Shown in pieces: positions 46,482 through 54,724 of a stretch of 64,000 nt of DNA. The DNA lies in contig NZ_CP150637.1 in the NCBI RefSeq assembly GCF_038500265.1, positions 1,525,001 to 1,589,000 of the forward strand. The letters run 5' to 3'. The notes below the pieces were generated by a model that saw nothing but the letters and a program-made list of their open reading frames with translations, ran no database searches and was not told where the DNA came from. The translations under genes and the position numbers were made by a program. Source of the stretch: Ignatzschineria larvae DSM 13226 (GTDB lineage Bacteria; Pseudomonadota; Gammaproteobacteria; Cardiobacteriales; Wohlfahrtiimonadaceae). Every line of letters starts with the position of its first letter. Within the stretch, counting starts at the first letter, position 1.

Positions 46482-47285
46482 TTAGATGTTAAGCAAGTAT
46501 AAAAGTTCAGTGTACTTTCTTCCGGCTCCACTACTTGTCTCATACTCAATTCGCTTCACATTCTTATAGTCAAAGTAGAGATTTATCAAGTCATCAGTTT
46601 CTGACTTAGTACTTGAAAATAACAATGCTTTTTTACCCTCCAAAGAGGATAACAGTTGCAACATCTCCTTTAGTTTAAAAGGCTCATTCTTTCGAGAATA
46701 ACCTTGTTGATCTGTCATGATGTAAGGAGGATCACATAAGTAAACAGTGTCCTCTCTCGTTTGACATTGTTCAAGTAACTCCCTGAAGTCTTTTTGAACC
46801 CTTGTTACTCCTGATAGATAATCAGTTGCATCTAATGAATTTTGGGTGACTCGGACATAAAACGTTCTTGAAATGAGGTCTTCATAGCTATGAGCATAGT
46901 TCCCACTAAACAATAACCAACTACTAATTGTTATCCAGTCAGCCTGATTGTATTTTGCTAAATGAAGATCGATCTCTTTAATAATTTGTATCTTAATATC
47001 GCTATCAGCTCTTTTCATAGAGCGTTGATATTTACTTAGATTTATACGCAAAGCTTCGGTTTCAGAGATTATCTTTAGCCTAGCTTCATAATTATCGAAA
47101 TCATTCCAGATGACTTCTTTTGCAGTACTACAGCATTTAACTGTATGTGACAGTAGACCACTTCCTCCGAATAAATCAACCACTGTTTGCCCATTAAATG
47201 TCTCAGATCTAGAGATGATTTCTTTAATCCAATTACGCTTTTGACCTTGAAAAGGTAGCGGTGCTTTTTTAAATAAAAGTGCCAT
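46482..47285 (-). CDS. Phage D12-class N6-adenine DNA methyltransferase
   Basis: 267 residues. Motif I (VVDLFGGSGLLSH, SAM binding), the Asp motif VIWNDFDNYEARL, and the catalytic DPPY (YLCDPPYIMTD) are in the D12/Dam order. The N-terminal FQGQKRNWIKEII gives the usual F-x-G-x-K start. It methylates adenine in DNA, probably protecting the phage genome from host restriction. It is the last gene of the late region and follows a Com-family gene. Its start lies in an inverted repeat that could block translation (separate entry). Confidence 0.92.
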   Translation of the reverse strand: MALLFKKAPLPFQGQKRNWIKEIISRSETFNGQTVVDLFGGSGLLSHTVKCCSTAKEVIWNDFDNYEARLKIISETEALRINLSKYQRSMKRADSDIKIQIIKEIDLHLAKYNQADWITISSWLLFSGNYAHSYEDLISRTFYVRVTQNSLDATDYLSGVTRVQKDFRELLEQCQTREDTVYLCDPPYIMTDQQGYSRKNEPFKLKEMLQLLSSLEGKKALLFSSTKSETDDLINLYFDYKNVKRIEYETSSGAGRKYTELLYLLNI

Positions 47286-47337
47286 GCAAGTTCCTTATAT
47301 GGCACCCTTGGTGCTCTCGTTAAGAAGCTCGCATGGC
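47281..47337 (-). promoter_or_regulatory. Inverted repeat hiding the methylase start codon
   Basis: On the minus strand GCCATGC (47337-47331) and GCATGGC (47287-47281) are perfect 7-base arms; the second includes the methylase ATG (47285-47283). An inner hairpin GCACC / GGTGC (47314-47302) and the AAGGAA ribosome-binding site lie between. The layout recalls the translation-inhibiting stem of Mu mom that Com opens. Confidence 0.6.
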
Positions 47338-47355
47338 TTTCAAATAATATTTTTA

Positions 47356-47478
47356 TTAATTATATGCGCACATTGTCTTACAGCGCGGGCATTTGATCTC
47401 TAGACGAATAATAGACCCAACTGCCAATTTTTTACTACATTTGAGACATCTGAATTCCCTAGTTTTCGACTCCTTCAT
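47356..47478 (-). CDS. com: Com family zinc-finger translational activator
   Basis: 40 residues: MKESKTREFRCLKCSKKL, then a short spacer, then EIKCPRCKTMCAYN. The pattern CxxC-x(14-16)-CPRC is that of Mu Com, a zinc-finger RNA-binding protein that switches on translation of the mom DNA-modification gene. The ATG at 47478 lies inside the last codons of the fibre-assembly gene (overlap of 20 bp), as is typical of coupled phage genes. A methylase gene with a hidden start codon follows 70 bp later, which supports the role. Confidence 0.85.
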   Translation of the reverse strand: MKESKTREFRCLKCSKKLAVGSIIRLEIKCPRCKTMCAYN

Positions 47479-47848
47479 CAACCATGTTCACCTCCTCAAG
47501 ATTTTTGATTGCTCTGTACAGATGGGTTGATTCATCAATCAACTGATCAAGCTCTTGCTCTTCTAATTCTGTACGTTGTTTTATACGTTCAAGACGTGTA
47601 ATTTGAAGTTCAATAAATTCAAGTTTTCTCTGTTTATTTAAGACTCTTAGCTTTTTTTCAAAAGCTATTTTTTCATCTTGAGAAATTTTTTGAACATCGT
47701 CATCAACCCATTTTTGTAAAACTAAATCATAATATTTATCTCCCCCTTCAAAATCAGCAGGCACTTCTAATTCAATAGTTTCCCATGCAACGTCCGAAGA
47801 TAAAGCATATGAACGCATATCTTCTTTATTTAAATAAATTTTTTTCAC
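47459..47848 (-). CDS. Tail-fibre assembly-type protein
   Basis: 129 residues, placed right after the tail fibre gene where fibre chaperones normally lie. The N-terminal half has VAWETIELEVPADFEGGDKYYDL and the second half is a long charged helix, likely coiled coil, from residue 55 to 115. No clear Tfa/GpU signature is seen, so the role rests on position. Confidence 0.55.
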   Translation of the reverse strand: MKKIYLNKEDMRSYALSSDVAWETIELEVPADFEGGDKYYDLVLQKWVDDDVQKISQDEKIAFEKKLRVLNKQRKLEFIELQITRLERIKQRTELEEQELDQLIDESTHLYRAIKNLEEVNMVDEGVEN

Positions 47849-47852
47849 TTTT

Positions 47853-49415
47853 TTACCTCACAGACCAAATTTTGACTCGAACTTTTGCAGAAGAAACAAA
47901 ACCGGCCGCTTGATTGGGAGAGTAATTTTTTGTCCAACTTAAACCATTTGTACCCGTTACCACCCTCACCATATTCCCATCTAAATATGCATCTGCGCCG
48001 TAAGCGTAACCTCCATAGTTATTACTGATAACTGTCCAGCCAGCTAACATCCACTTATTTTCAGTATAGATTTCAGTAACAGTTAAGATAGGAGCTGTTC
48101 CATATGGGCTTGAAATAGTTTTTGTCTGCCCTCCTTTCATTTCACCAAAGTCTAACAATGCATACCGCATTGTTCCTGCAAGATCATCTATCCCCAAATT
48201 CTTTCTCGCATTTGCGGCAGTAGTGGCTCCAGTTCCACCCTCTGTAATCGGCTTGGTTTTTGAGTCCACACTCTTCACCAGCGCTTGACTCGCAACAAGC
48301 GACTTAGAATTTCCCAGAACATTTGTTATGTGTGCATCTTTTAAAGAACTCGCCCAAGCTGACCATTTGTTGCCGTAATTGTTACGGGTATATATTTCAT
48401 TAATACCGTTGTATGCGATATAGATCTGCGTTACGCCCGCTGAATCCAAAACAAAAAGTGTTCCTGCACGGGTAGTCGGATAATTTCGCGCTATTGTTGC
48501 ATTTGCGTTTGCTGTTTGAAAATAGACACCGACATGTACACTGTTATTTAATGTGTCTAAATTTGTTGTGCTTAGATTCCCTTTTTGTGGTAAAGCTTGT
48601 TCTGCAAGTGTGTATGCAGAATCTGCTCTTTTTTTTGCATTTGTTGCATTTGTATTCGCAGTATCTGCTGTTGATTGCGCCTTCACTGCTTTTGAATCTG
48701 CTGTTGCTGCCGCACTTTTTGCTTGATTTGCAGTAGTTTGAGCTGCATTCGCTTTATCATTCGCTGTGTTTGCACTCGTTTGAGCATTGTTTGCAGTTCG
48801 ATTCACATCATTCACAACTTTTATCGTTGCGGCTTGATCTGTTCGATCGCTCAATGAACTTGTTGAGTTTAATGTTGCTGATGTGCCAAGACCGAGATTA
48901 TTTCTAGCTACTGTTACGTTCGTGAGATCACTCAAATTCTTGGACTTTTCAAGTCGAGTATTTGCGTTATTGTTTGCTAGTTTACTGATATCGTTCACCA
49001 TTTTTGGTGTTACAGCCAAATCTTCTCTATCAGTCAAAGCACTTGTAAGTTGCACGATGCCTTGTTGCGATGTTGTAGCTTTTGTGATCAATAAAGACCA
49101 TTTTTCAGAGTTTAAATGAGGTTCATTATTCTCATTTTCAGCAAGACAGATATAGATTTTACCGTTATTTTTAACAACAGCACTTTCAGGATATCTAACA
49201 GATTTATGCCATTCAGGAATTCCTTGTTGTAGATGATAGAGATTGTTTACATCAATACGCTTAAATGCATCATTCATCCATTCAAGCGGTGGTTTACCTT
49301 GTGTTTGCTCTAACGTTACACCCCACCCCCGCAAAATATCGGGAAATTTGAGCACTTCACCCGTTTTTGCTTCGCTTGCAAATACCTGAAAATCAGGCTG
49401 TTTTACTATTTCCAT
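47853..49415 (-). CDS. Tail fibre protein
   Basis: 520 residues. The N-terminal part includes TTSQQGIVQLTSALTDREDLAVTP, a phage tail-fibre repeat, followed by VARNNLGLGTSATLNSTSSLSDRTDQAAT, a second copy of the same type. The centre is a stretch of alanine-rich heptads (TANDKANAAQTTANQAKSAA) that should form a trimeric coiled coil. The C-terminus, after NARKNLGIDDLAG, is a globular tip that should bind the host surface. It overlaps the DUF2612 gene by 23 bp. Confidence 0.88.
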   Translation of the reverse strand: MEIVKQPDFQVFASEAKTGEVLKFPDILRGWGVTLEQTQGKPPLEWMNDAFKRIDVNNLYHLQQGIPEWHKSVRYPESAVVKNNGKIYICLAENENNEPHLNSEKWSLLITKATTSQQGIVQLTSALTDREDLAVTPKMVNDISKLANNNANTRLEKSKNLSDLTNVTVARNNLGLGTSATLNSTSSLSDRTDQAATIKVVNDVNRTANNAQTSANTANDKANAAQTTANQAKSAAATADSKAVKAQSTADTANTNATNAKKRADSAYTLAEQALPQKGNLSTTNLDTLNNSVHVGVYFQTANANATIARNYPTTRAGTLFVLDSAGVTQIYIAYNGINEIYTRNNYGNKWSAWASSLKDAHITNVLGNSKSLVASQALVKSVDSKTKPITEGGTGATTAANARKNLGIDDLAGTMRYALLDFGEMKGGQTKTISSPYGTAPILTVTEIYTENKWMLAGWTVISNNYGGYAYGADAYLDGNMVRVVTGTNGLSWTKNYSPNQAAGFVSSAKVRVKIWSVR

Positions 49416-50064
49416 TAATTTTTACCTCTTGTAATCTCACAAATGAACCAATTCCAAACCCGTAAGATGCCGGATCTCCGCTAAAACCGAACGGTTTATC
49501 GGTTGTTAAAACTATGTAGTTGTACATAACGCCGATCGGCCTCACGCAAATATCAAGCTTAGATACTGCATATAAAATCAATGAGTTCAGTTTCTTTTTA
49601 TTGATCAAAATATTCATTGTCATATTCTGTAAATCGACAACATTACTGCTCTCACCGAACAAAAACCGCACCGAATCGACAATGTTTGCAATTGTTCCGT
49701 CTTGATAATTCTTCAGGATTTTCGCTTTAATGAAAAACCTGTAATCTGAATCAGTTAATCGAACAGTGCCGGTCAATGAATCGCCGAATCGGTAGAACTC
49801 ACCTTGGTTAAAGCCAAGCGAACCTAATGAATCGACAAAGCCAAAGTATTCCTTTGCGATTGCTTGATTCATCACTCGACTAATGCCGACATGACGACCG
49901 ATCAGATCAAGTGCATAACCCTCTGCTTCGTCAATATTTAAGACTTTCGCTAGGTCAATAACTGATTGAAATGTGTTTTTTGTCTCATCAGTTATCTCTC
50001 GAATTGTCGCTGTTGCTTTAGGCTTCTTGCGATATTGCCATATCAAAAAATCTTCTTTATTCAT
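49393..50064 (-). CDS. DUF2612 baseplate protein
   Basis: About 223 residues. The pattern DEAEGYALDLIGRHVGISR, with FGFVDSLGSLGFNQGEFYRFGD and a later FGFSGDPASYGFGIGSFVRL, is that of DUF2612 proteins found between baseplate J and tail fibre in Bcep- and Felix-like myoviruses. It probably joins the fibres to the baseplate, as gpI does in P2. Confidence 0.82.
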   Translation of the reverse strand: MNKEDFLIWQYRKKPKATATIREITDETKNTFQSVIDLAKVLNIDEAEGYALDLIGRHVGISRVMNQAIAKEYFGFVDSLGSLGFNQGEFYRFGDSLTGTVRLTDSDYRFFIKAKILKNYQDGTIANIVDSVRFLFGESSNVVDLQNMTMNILINKKKLNSLILYAVSKLDICVRPIGVMYNYIVLTTDKPFGFSGDPASYGFGIGSFVRLQEVKINGNSKTA

Positions 50065-51181
50065 CACTGAAAAGCACCTCGACCTTGTTAATTACTGCAT
50101 ATTCACGATCACCCGTTTCAACGATTGCACCGTTATTTACAGTAAGATTTGTTATGTAAAAGCCATTCGTTAGATTGATTGATGAGATGATTCTTGTTGC
50201 GTAAACGTTCTCACCGATCTCAAAATCAAGCGCTTTAAGGTTCTCTTTAATTGATTCAATATCAATATCTTCAAACGTTTTATAACGTGTGATTGTGAGT
50301 GACACAGTGACATTTCGTTTTTCAGGTCGATCATATTTCGCTTTTCTTAGTGCTTCTCTGTAGTAGATTTCGCCTTCGATTTGACCAAAGAAACCACAGC
50401 CACCTCGTTTTGCTTTTGTGAGTGTTTCGATAATCTCTTGATGATCGCCACCTAACACAACTGCATTCATTGAGTGTGGCGGAATACCCTTATCATCTGT
50501 TTCGCTTGTGTAATTCTCGTAAATAATGCACTTTTCAACGCCTTTAAGGTTCGATAATTTCGCTTGAATGCCCGCCTGATCTTCTGAATTATTAATTGCA
50601 TGAGATTTCATAAAACGAGCAACAAAATCAGCATCACTCTCTTCATCTGCACCGCCATAGCTATTTGAGTTTGCAGTAATCTTTTCTAATCCAATGATTA
50701 CTGTGCTCTGCTGTAATTCATCTGATTTTTTGAGATTAAATGCGCCTGCCTGCTCTGATCTGATCTTGACTCTTGCGCTACCTAGATCATTCAATTCAAC
50801 TCGATCAAGCGTGACCCATTTATTCTTGTTTTGATCGATGAAAATGGAATCTACGGGAATATTGGTCTTTGGTGTTCCTGTTAAAATCACGTCATCAACG
50901 TATGAATATGATGATCGTCTTCGCAATAGCCCTGCGTACATTGCTCGCTGTTCTAACCATGTGCCTTGCGCTTGATATGGATCGAGCATTTGAACAATAA
51001 ATGTGACTGCTTGATGAATATCGCTTAATTCTTGCGTAAATAAACCAAGCAATTGACCATCAGGCGTATCGCTGTCTAGGTTTACGTCTTGACCGTAAAT
51101 CGCTCTAAACTTCTCAACAAGTCGCTTATAGATCGTGTCAAAGTCATCAATCGCAATGCCTTTATCTGTCATTCTCAACAT
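50057..51181 (-). CDS. Baseplate J/gp47 family protein
   Basis: 374 residues. The family marks are the N-terminal IYGQDVNLDSDTPDGQLLGLFTQELSD, RYAGLLR-like AMYAGLLRRRSS, and the C-terminal ENVYATRIISSINLTNGFYITNLTV. It forms baseplate wedges. It overlaps the gp25-like gene by 20 bp (an inner ATG at residue 4 shortens this). Confidence 0.9.
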   Translation of the reverse strand: MLRMTDKGIAIDDFDTIYKRLVEKFRAIYGQDVNLDSDTPDGQLLGLFTQELSDIHQAVTFIVQMLDPYQAQGTWLEQRAMYAGLLRRRSSYSYVDDVILTGTPKTNIPVDSIFIDQNKNKWVTLDRVELNDLGSARVKIRSEQAGAFNLKKSDELQQSTVIIGLEKITANSNSYGGADEESDADFVARFMKSHAINNSEDQAGIQAKLSNLKGVEKCIIYENYTSETDDKGIPPHSMNAVVLGGDHQEIIETLTKAKRGGCGFFGQIEGEIYYREALRKAKYDRPEKRNVTVSLTITRYKTFEDIDIESIKENLKALDFEIGENVYATRIISSINLTNGFYITNLTVNNGAIVETGDREYAVINKVEVLFSDE

Positions 51182-51527
51182 TGAAATTTATACCTCTCTC
51201 TTTGTTGTATTTATCGTTGTACTCGACTTGTATCAGTAGCTCTCTTGTTTCTCGATTAAGCTTGATATCAAAAAAAGTAATCTCTTCAACACCATCAACA
51301 CTCAAAATCGCTCTCTTGCAATCGACCTCAAGTGCTTGCGTATTTGGGTTTTTCTCTAAATAGTCGAACCAAGCAATGCCGTCATCTCTATTCAAAAACC
51401 AATCATTCTTGAGTGATAAGAGCTTTGTTTTGACTGATTGCGCTATTGCTTCTGACTTCTCAAGATAGTTCGATTTACCTCTGCCGAACGTCCAATCATG
51501 GTTTTTATCTAATTCTCTAACTCTCAT
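51162..51527 (-). CDS. gp25-like baseplate wedge protein
   Basis: 121 residues with the gp25/GpW-type pattern EAIAQSVKTKLLSLKNDWFLNRDDGIAWFDYL. Partner of baseplate J in the wedge. The order gp25-J-DUF2612-fibre is the normal one. Confidence 0.8.
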   Translation of the reverse strand: MRVRELDKNHDWTFGRGKSNYLEKSEAIAQSVKTKLLSLKNDWFLNRDDGIAWFDYLEKNPNTQALEVDCKRAILSVDGVEEITFFDIKLNRETRELLIQVEYNDKYNKERGINFNVENDR

Positions 51528-51533
51528 AAGTAC

Positions 51534-52214
51534 CTACTTTGGCGGTGTAGTGTCGCCACCGATGCTGTCTGTGTGAATGTGTGTTTCAAGGTCTACGCCG
51601 TTCGCTGTAACTTTTTGAGCGCTCACCGATCCGCCGAATGTTGCGCCGTCACCACCGCTTTGAGTGAAACTGCCAAGTACATCCTGATTGCCGATCTGTT
51701 CGCTATTACCCTCTTGCTTACTGTTACCTTCGTGCTCAATATCGCCCTTAATGAGAATCTTGCCATTTGTGACTCGCAAATAAGTACTGCCATCGTCTGT
51801 TTGAATTGAAGCGCCACCACTAAAGAATTCCGGGATCTTGTTGGGTACACTATTAACACCGGGAATAAAGAATCCATCACTTAAATCATTAACTCGATTA
51901 TCCAGCGGTTTACCCTTACCACCTGATTGATACCATCCGTCAATGCAACGACTTGCAAAGATAACAAGTCCCTCATCACCACTAGAAATTGGTACTGTCA
52001 TGCAAAAACCACCAGCTCGCGGAAATTGCACCGGCACATCGACAAGAGGTGGAATAACCAAGTCTTTACCGTTTTCATCAATGCGATTAATCATTACTTC
52101 ACAAGTAACCGTATGACCATTAAATGAGATCACTTTCGCCGGCAAAGCAGTGTAAAAATCAGCTTGTTCTGATCTGATCGTGTTTATTAATAAGTCGTAT
52201 AGAGAATCATTCAT
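51534..52214 (-). CDS. Gp138-type membrane-puncturing spike
   Basis: About 226 residues. The OB-fold domain (ALPAKVISFNGHTVTCEVMIN, then PLVDVPVQFPRAGGF) is followed by SSGDEGLVIFASRCIDGWYQSGG and a glycine-rich C-terminal needle. Gp138 of phi92 pierces the outer membrane. An inner ATG with GGAG nine bases upstream is chosen over the first ATG at 52229. It is next to the hub gene. Confidence 0.85.
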   Translation of the reverse strand: MNDSLYDLLINTIRSEQADFYTALPAKVISFNGHTVTCEVMINRIDENGKDLVIPPLVDVPVQFPRAGGFCMTVPISSGDEGLVIFASRCIDGWYQSGGKGKPLDNRVNDLSDGFFIPGVNSVPNKIPEFFSGGASIQTDDGSTYLRVTNGKILIKGDIEHEGNSKQEGNSEQIGNQDVLGSFTQSGGDGATFGGSVSAQKVTANGVDLETHIHTDSIGGDTTPPK

Positions 52215-53025
52215 TTTTGAAATCTCCATTAATGCAAACTAAATGACTAAACCAATCATCAGCGAGAGTATCGCCGGAATGCTTGATTGATTCGATCTTG
52301 AAGTCACCGCTGTATTCCTTGAATCGTGATTGAATACGCACCAAACCACCGATTTTGTATTCGGGATTACATAGTGTTGTAACTTCAATGCCTTTATCTG
52401 TCTTGCGAGGGCTAGCGATCATGCCTGTGTCACTTGAGATGATGTAACCCTCATCTAATGCTTTATCTTTTGGCAAAACGATCAATTCACCGTCTTGAAT
52501 TGACCAATCAGCATTGTTGTTCTGCGCAACATCATTCATCAATTCACGAGTGTTACAGATGAAGACCTTGCCTCTTGGTAAAGCTCTATCATTAGGCAAT
52601 TCAACATAACCCCTTACAGCTTCAAAGTCTTTAATCGCTTCATTGACAAAGTCATTATCTGTCTGCCCTGCGCTCATTGTTCTAACTGTTTTCGCTTCTG
52701 TGTAAGCTTTGTAGCCATCTGCGCACTTTAAAGTCGTGATGATATCGAGATCATCTTTCTCATTAATAACCTTGATAATATCGCCCTTAAATATCAGTTT
52801 TGGTGAATCAGCAACGTAACCCACAGATAACTCAACTTGATCGTATTCTTTCGAGGTCAATAGATCCCGATTAGAATCGTTTAAGTTATAGATTGAGATT
52901 GTTGTGCTATTAGGCTCTGCTTTCTTTGTCTTCTCAACATCAAAAGCGATTCTTAAACCATTAATCTCGATACTTTCTTCTTCATTGCCAACTTTAAGAC
53001 TAATAACACGTCCGAACTGCTTCAT
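52207..53025 (-). CDS. Baseplate hub protein
   Basis: 272 residues. The N-terminal domain (GLRIAFDVEKTKKAEPNSTTISIYNLND, KLIFKGDIIKVINEKDDLD) and the IQDGELIVLPK segment are found in hub proteins of Bcep/Mu-like tails (gp44/GpD type). It connects the tube to the spike. Confidence 0.78.
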   Translation of the reverse strand: MKQFGRVISLKVGNEEESIEINGLRIAFDVEKTKKAEPNSTTISIYNLNDSNRDLLTSKEYDQVELSVGYVADSPKLIFKGDIIKVINEKDDLDIITTLKCADGYKAYTEAKTVRTMSAGQTDNDFVNEAIKDFEAVRGYVELPNDRALPRGKVFICNTRELMNDVAQNNNADWSIQDGELIVLPKDKALDEGYIISSDTGMIASPRKTDKGIEVTTLCNPEYKIGGLVRIQSRFKEYSGDFKIESIKHSGDTLADDWFSHLVCINGDFKNE

Positions 53026-53324
53026 ACTGCCACCGCTAACAATCTGATACGATTACGAAAATCATCTTTACTGACTGAATTGAGCTTGTTACCTGAACGA
53101 TCAACTAACGTGAAATAGAACGGTAATCCTTGCTCTATCAGTGATTTACCGCCGATTGCTATACCTTTATTTCTTACGATATATTCGCTTTTCGATACAT
53201 CAAAAAGATCAAACTGAAACCCCTTTAACACTCTGTTATAGCGCAATGTGAGCTTTAATCGCATACCTAAAAGCGTAAAAGTCTGCTCTTGAATGTCTTG
53301 ATTTAAAACTAGAATTTCATACAT
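53022..53324 (-). CDS. Baseplate plug protein
   Basis: 100 residues. The pattern QTFTLLGMRLKLTLRYN, GFQFDLFD and GLPFYFTLVDRSGN is that of the short phage baseplate plug family always found next to the hub. It overlaps the hub gene by 4 bp. The cargo region begins immediately upstream. Confidence 0.8.
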   Translation of the reverse strand: MYEILVLNQDIQEQTFTLLGMRLKLTLRYNRVLKGFQFDLFDVSKSEYIVRNKGIAIGGKSLIEQGLPFYFTLVDRSGNKLNSVSKDDFRNRIRLLAVAV

Positions 53325-53351
53325 TTCACTTTCCTTGTCTTTTTGAGATCG

Positions 53352-53492
53352 TTATTTCATAAGCCAAAACATTAAACCAACACCAACACTGCCGAGAAAT
53401 AGCAAAATAGCCAGACCAAGCAATGTGTAAAACCGTATTAACGCCTTTCCTGCATCTGCTTGCGATGCCTCACCGATTGGTTTTGATTCCAC
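53352..53492 (-). CDS. Small single-helix membrane protein
   Basis: 46 residues from a GTG at 53492 (another in-frame GTG at 53507 is possible). After a polar VESKPIGEASQADAGKA segment one membrane helix (YTLLGLAILLFLGSVGVGLM) ends in FWLMK. GGGG lies nine bases before the GTG. Unknown; the size and place between antirepressor and plug could suit a small lysis-type or lysogeny membrane protein, but that is a guess. Confidence 0.5.
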   Translation of the reverse strand: MESKPIGEASQADAGKALIRFYTLLGLAILLFLGSVGVGLMFWLMK

Positions 53493-53510
53493 TTTTATTT
53501 TCCCCACGAA

Positions 53511-53538
53511 AATAACCCCAATTAAGGGGCTATTTTTA
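53511..53538 (-). terminator. Terminator after the antirepressor gene
   Basis: AATAGCCCC / GGGGTTATT around TTAATT followed by a T4 run on the minus strand. Confidence 0.75.
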
Positions 53539-53561
53539 TTTACGTTATATTGGTTATACTG

Positions 53562-54407
53562 TTACTTAAGTAGCTTCTCTGATAGCTCTTTAGCCTGTTT
53601 AGTAGCTTCTGCGTAGATGTTTTTATCTAGCATTAAGTATATTTGAGATTCAGCAAGCCCATCATAGATGATTCCATCATTTCTACGAACTTCATTGATT
53701 GCCCTGCCGATTCCTTTTAGTCTCTCAGCTATCTCAAATACTTCATTTTGAAGTGACTCATATATCACATCATTATCTAAATGTTTTTTTAATGCTAATT
53801 TCATTAGACTTACTGCAAATATTTGATGCTTCTCTTTATCAGTGATTTCAGCTTTACCGCCTGCCATCTTGATTAAGAAATTAATCACATTCTTGTAATC
53901 GCTTGCTTTCAATTCTTGATAGCGTGGAACTTTGAAAGTTTGATACATTTTGGTGTAAATGTATTGGTAATGTTTTCCGGTCTTTCTACTTACTTCGTTT
54001 ACCAATGCTTTAACTTCTTGCTGTTGTTCAACATTAATTGTATTAGGGTGTTCATTAGCAACTGTCGGTAAGAAGTGTTTATAAAGTGCGTCATAGCATT
54101 CCAATTGATACAAATATAGAGTTTCTTTGATTTCCGGTTTAACTCTCTTAATATCAACACCTAATAGCCATCCGTTCAAATAACCAAGCGGTAAACAGAT
54201 AACTTCGCGCTCAAAATTAGCTTTATTCTCCGTTGTCATGATGACAACGGAACTGCTTAACACTTTGTTATTCTTGATTCTTCTGTATTGAGAAGCCCAA
54301 TCTAAGCCGATATTTTCACAGATAGAGCGCATCGCTACATAAGGCTTACCTTCGTAGTTTAAAACTTGGATTTCTTGGTTATGGAATTGTACTGTTTGAA
54401 TATTCAT
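53562..54407 (-). CDS. Phage antirepressor (P22_AR_N type)
   Basis: 281 residues. The N-terminal P22_AR_N domain is clear: VQFHNQEIQVLNYEGKPYVAMRSICENIGLDW and ICLPLGYLNGWLLGVDIKRVKPEIKE. The C-terminal half is helical, with repeated Lys/Glu. P22 Ant blocks the prophage repressor. A terminator follows, so it is its own transcription unit, and a c4-like leader lies upstream (separate entry). Its place within the late tail region is unusual; it is one of the cargo units. Confidence 0.85.
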   Translation of the reverse strand: MNIQTVQFHNQEIQVLNYEGKPYVAMRSICENIGLDWASQYRRIKNNKVLSSSVVIMTTENKANFEREVICLPLGYLNGWLLGVDIKRVKPEIKETLYLYQLECYDALYKHFLPTVANEHPNTINVEQQQEVKALVNEVSRKTGKHYQYIYTKMYQTFKVPRYQELKASDYKNVINFLIKMAGGKAEITDKEKHQIFAVSLMKLALKKHLDNDVIYESLQNEVFEIAERLKGIGRAINEVRRNDGIIYDGLAESQIYLMLDKNIYAEATKQAKELSEKLLK

Positions 54408-54640
54408 GTGCTGTTACCTCTGTTTAAATTAATAAAACCCATTAGGGTGATCAGGAGGTTAAGAAACAGCAACAAGTCTGTCGGACGTATTTCCCCGAAG
54501 GGTCTTTTATTAGTCGCCCTCCCGATCGCAAAGGTAATCGTTTGTACACATATCAAGGAAAGAGATATAAGATATGCACAAAAATACCGCTTTTAACGGG
54601 ATAGCGGTTGTCCGCTTGTTGTTAGGTTCTTACGCCTGTA
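54408..54640 (-). ncRNA. Candidate c4-type antisense leader RNA of the antirepressor
   Basis: Minus strand. CAACAAG (54621-54615) is complementary to CTTGTTG (54476-54470), and TTACCTTTG (54537-54529) is complementary, with one G-U pair, to CAGAGGTAA (54422-54414), which is the antirepressor ribosome-binding site. An AGCGG-ACAA-CCGCT hairpin (54616-54603) follows the first element and a CCC-TTCG-GGG hairpin lies between. GATCGGGAGG (54527-54518) also pairs with CCTCCTGATC (54458-54449). The two-site layout matches c4 RNA of P1/P7/P22-type phages. The boundaries are estimated. Confidence 0.55.
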
Positions 54641-54687
54641 CTAATAGAATACTCAAATTACTGCGAAGTTGCAAATTTTGGGTAATA

Positions 54688-54712
54688 AAAAAGCCCAGTT
54701 AAGGGCCTCATA
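54688..54712 (-). terminator. Terminator after the RexA/RexB-like pair
   Basis: AGGCCC / GGGCTT stem with a TTAACT loop then a T6 run on the minus strand, 12 bp after the membrane-protein stop. Confidence 0.7.
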
Positions 54713-54724
54713 ATAAATACAATG

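Noticed and set aside
47075-47305. 76-codon open frame overlapping the methylase start
   Set aside because: Lies in another frame of the methylase gene and shows no domain; its overlap with the regulatory repeat is a consequence of the methylase sequence.
54603-54625. ACAAGCGG resembling the Pasteurellaceae DNA uptake sequence
   Set aside because: Only one near-match with a mismatch; no other copies were noticed in the window, and the base is better explained by the c4-like hairpin.
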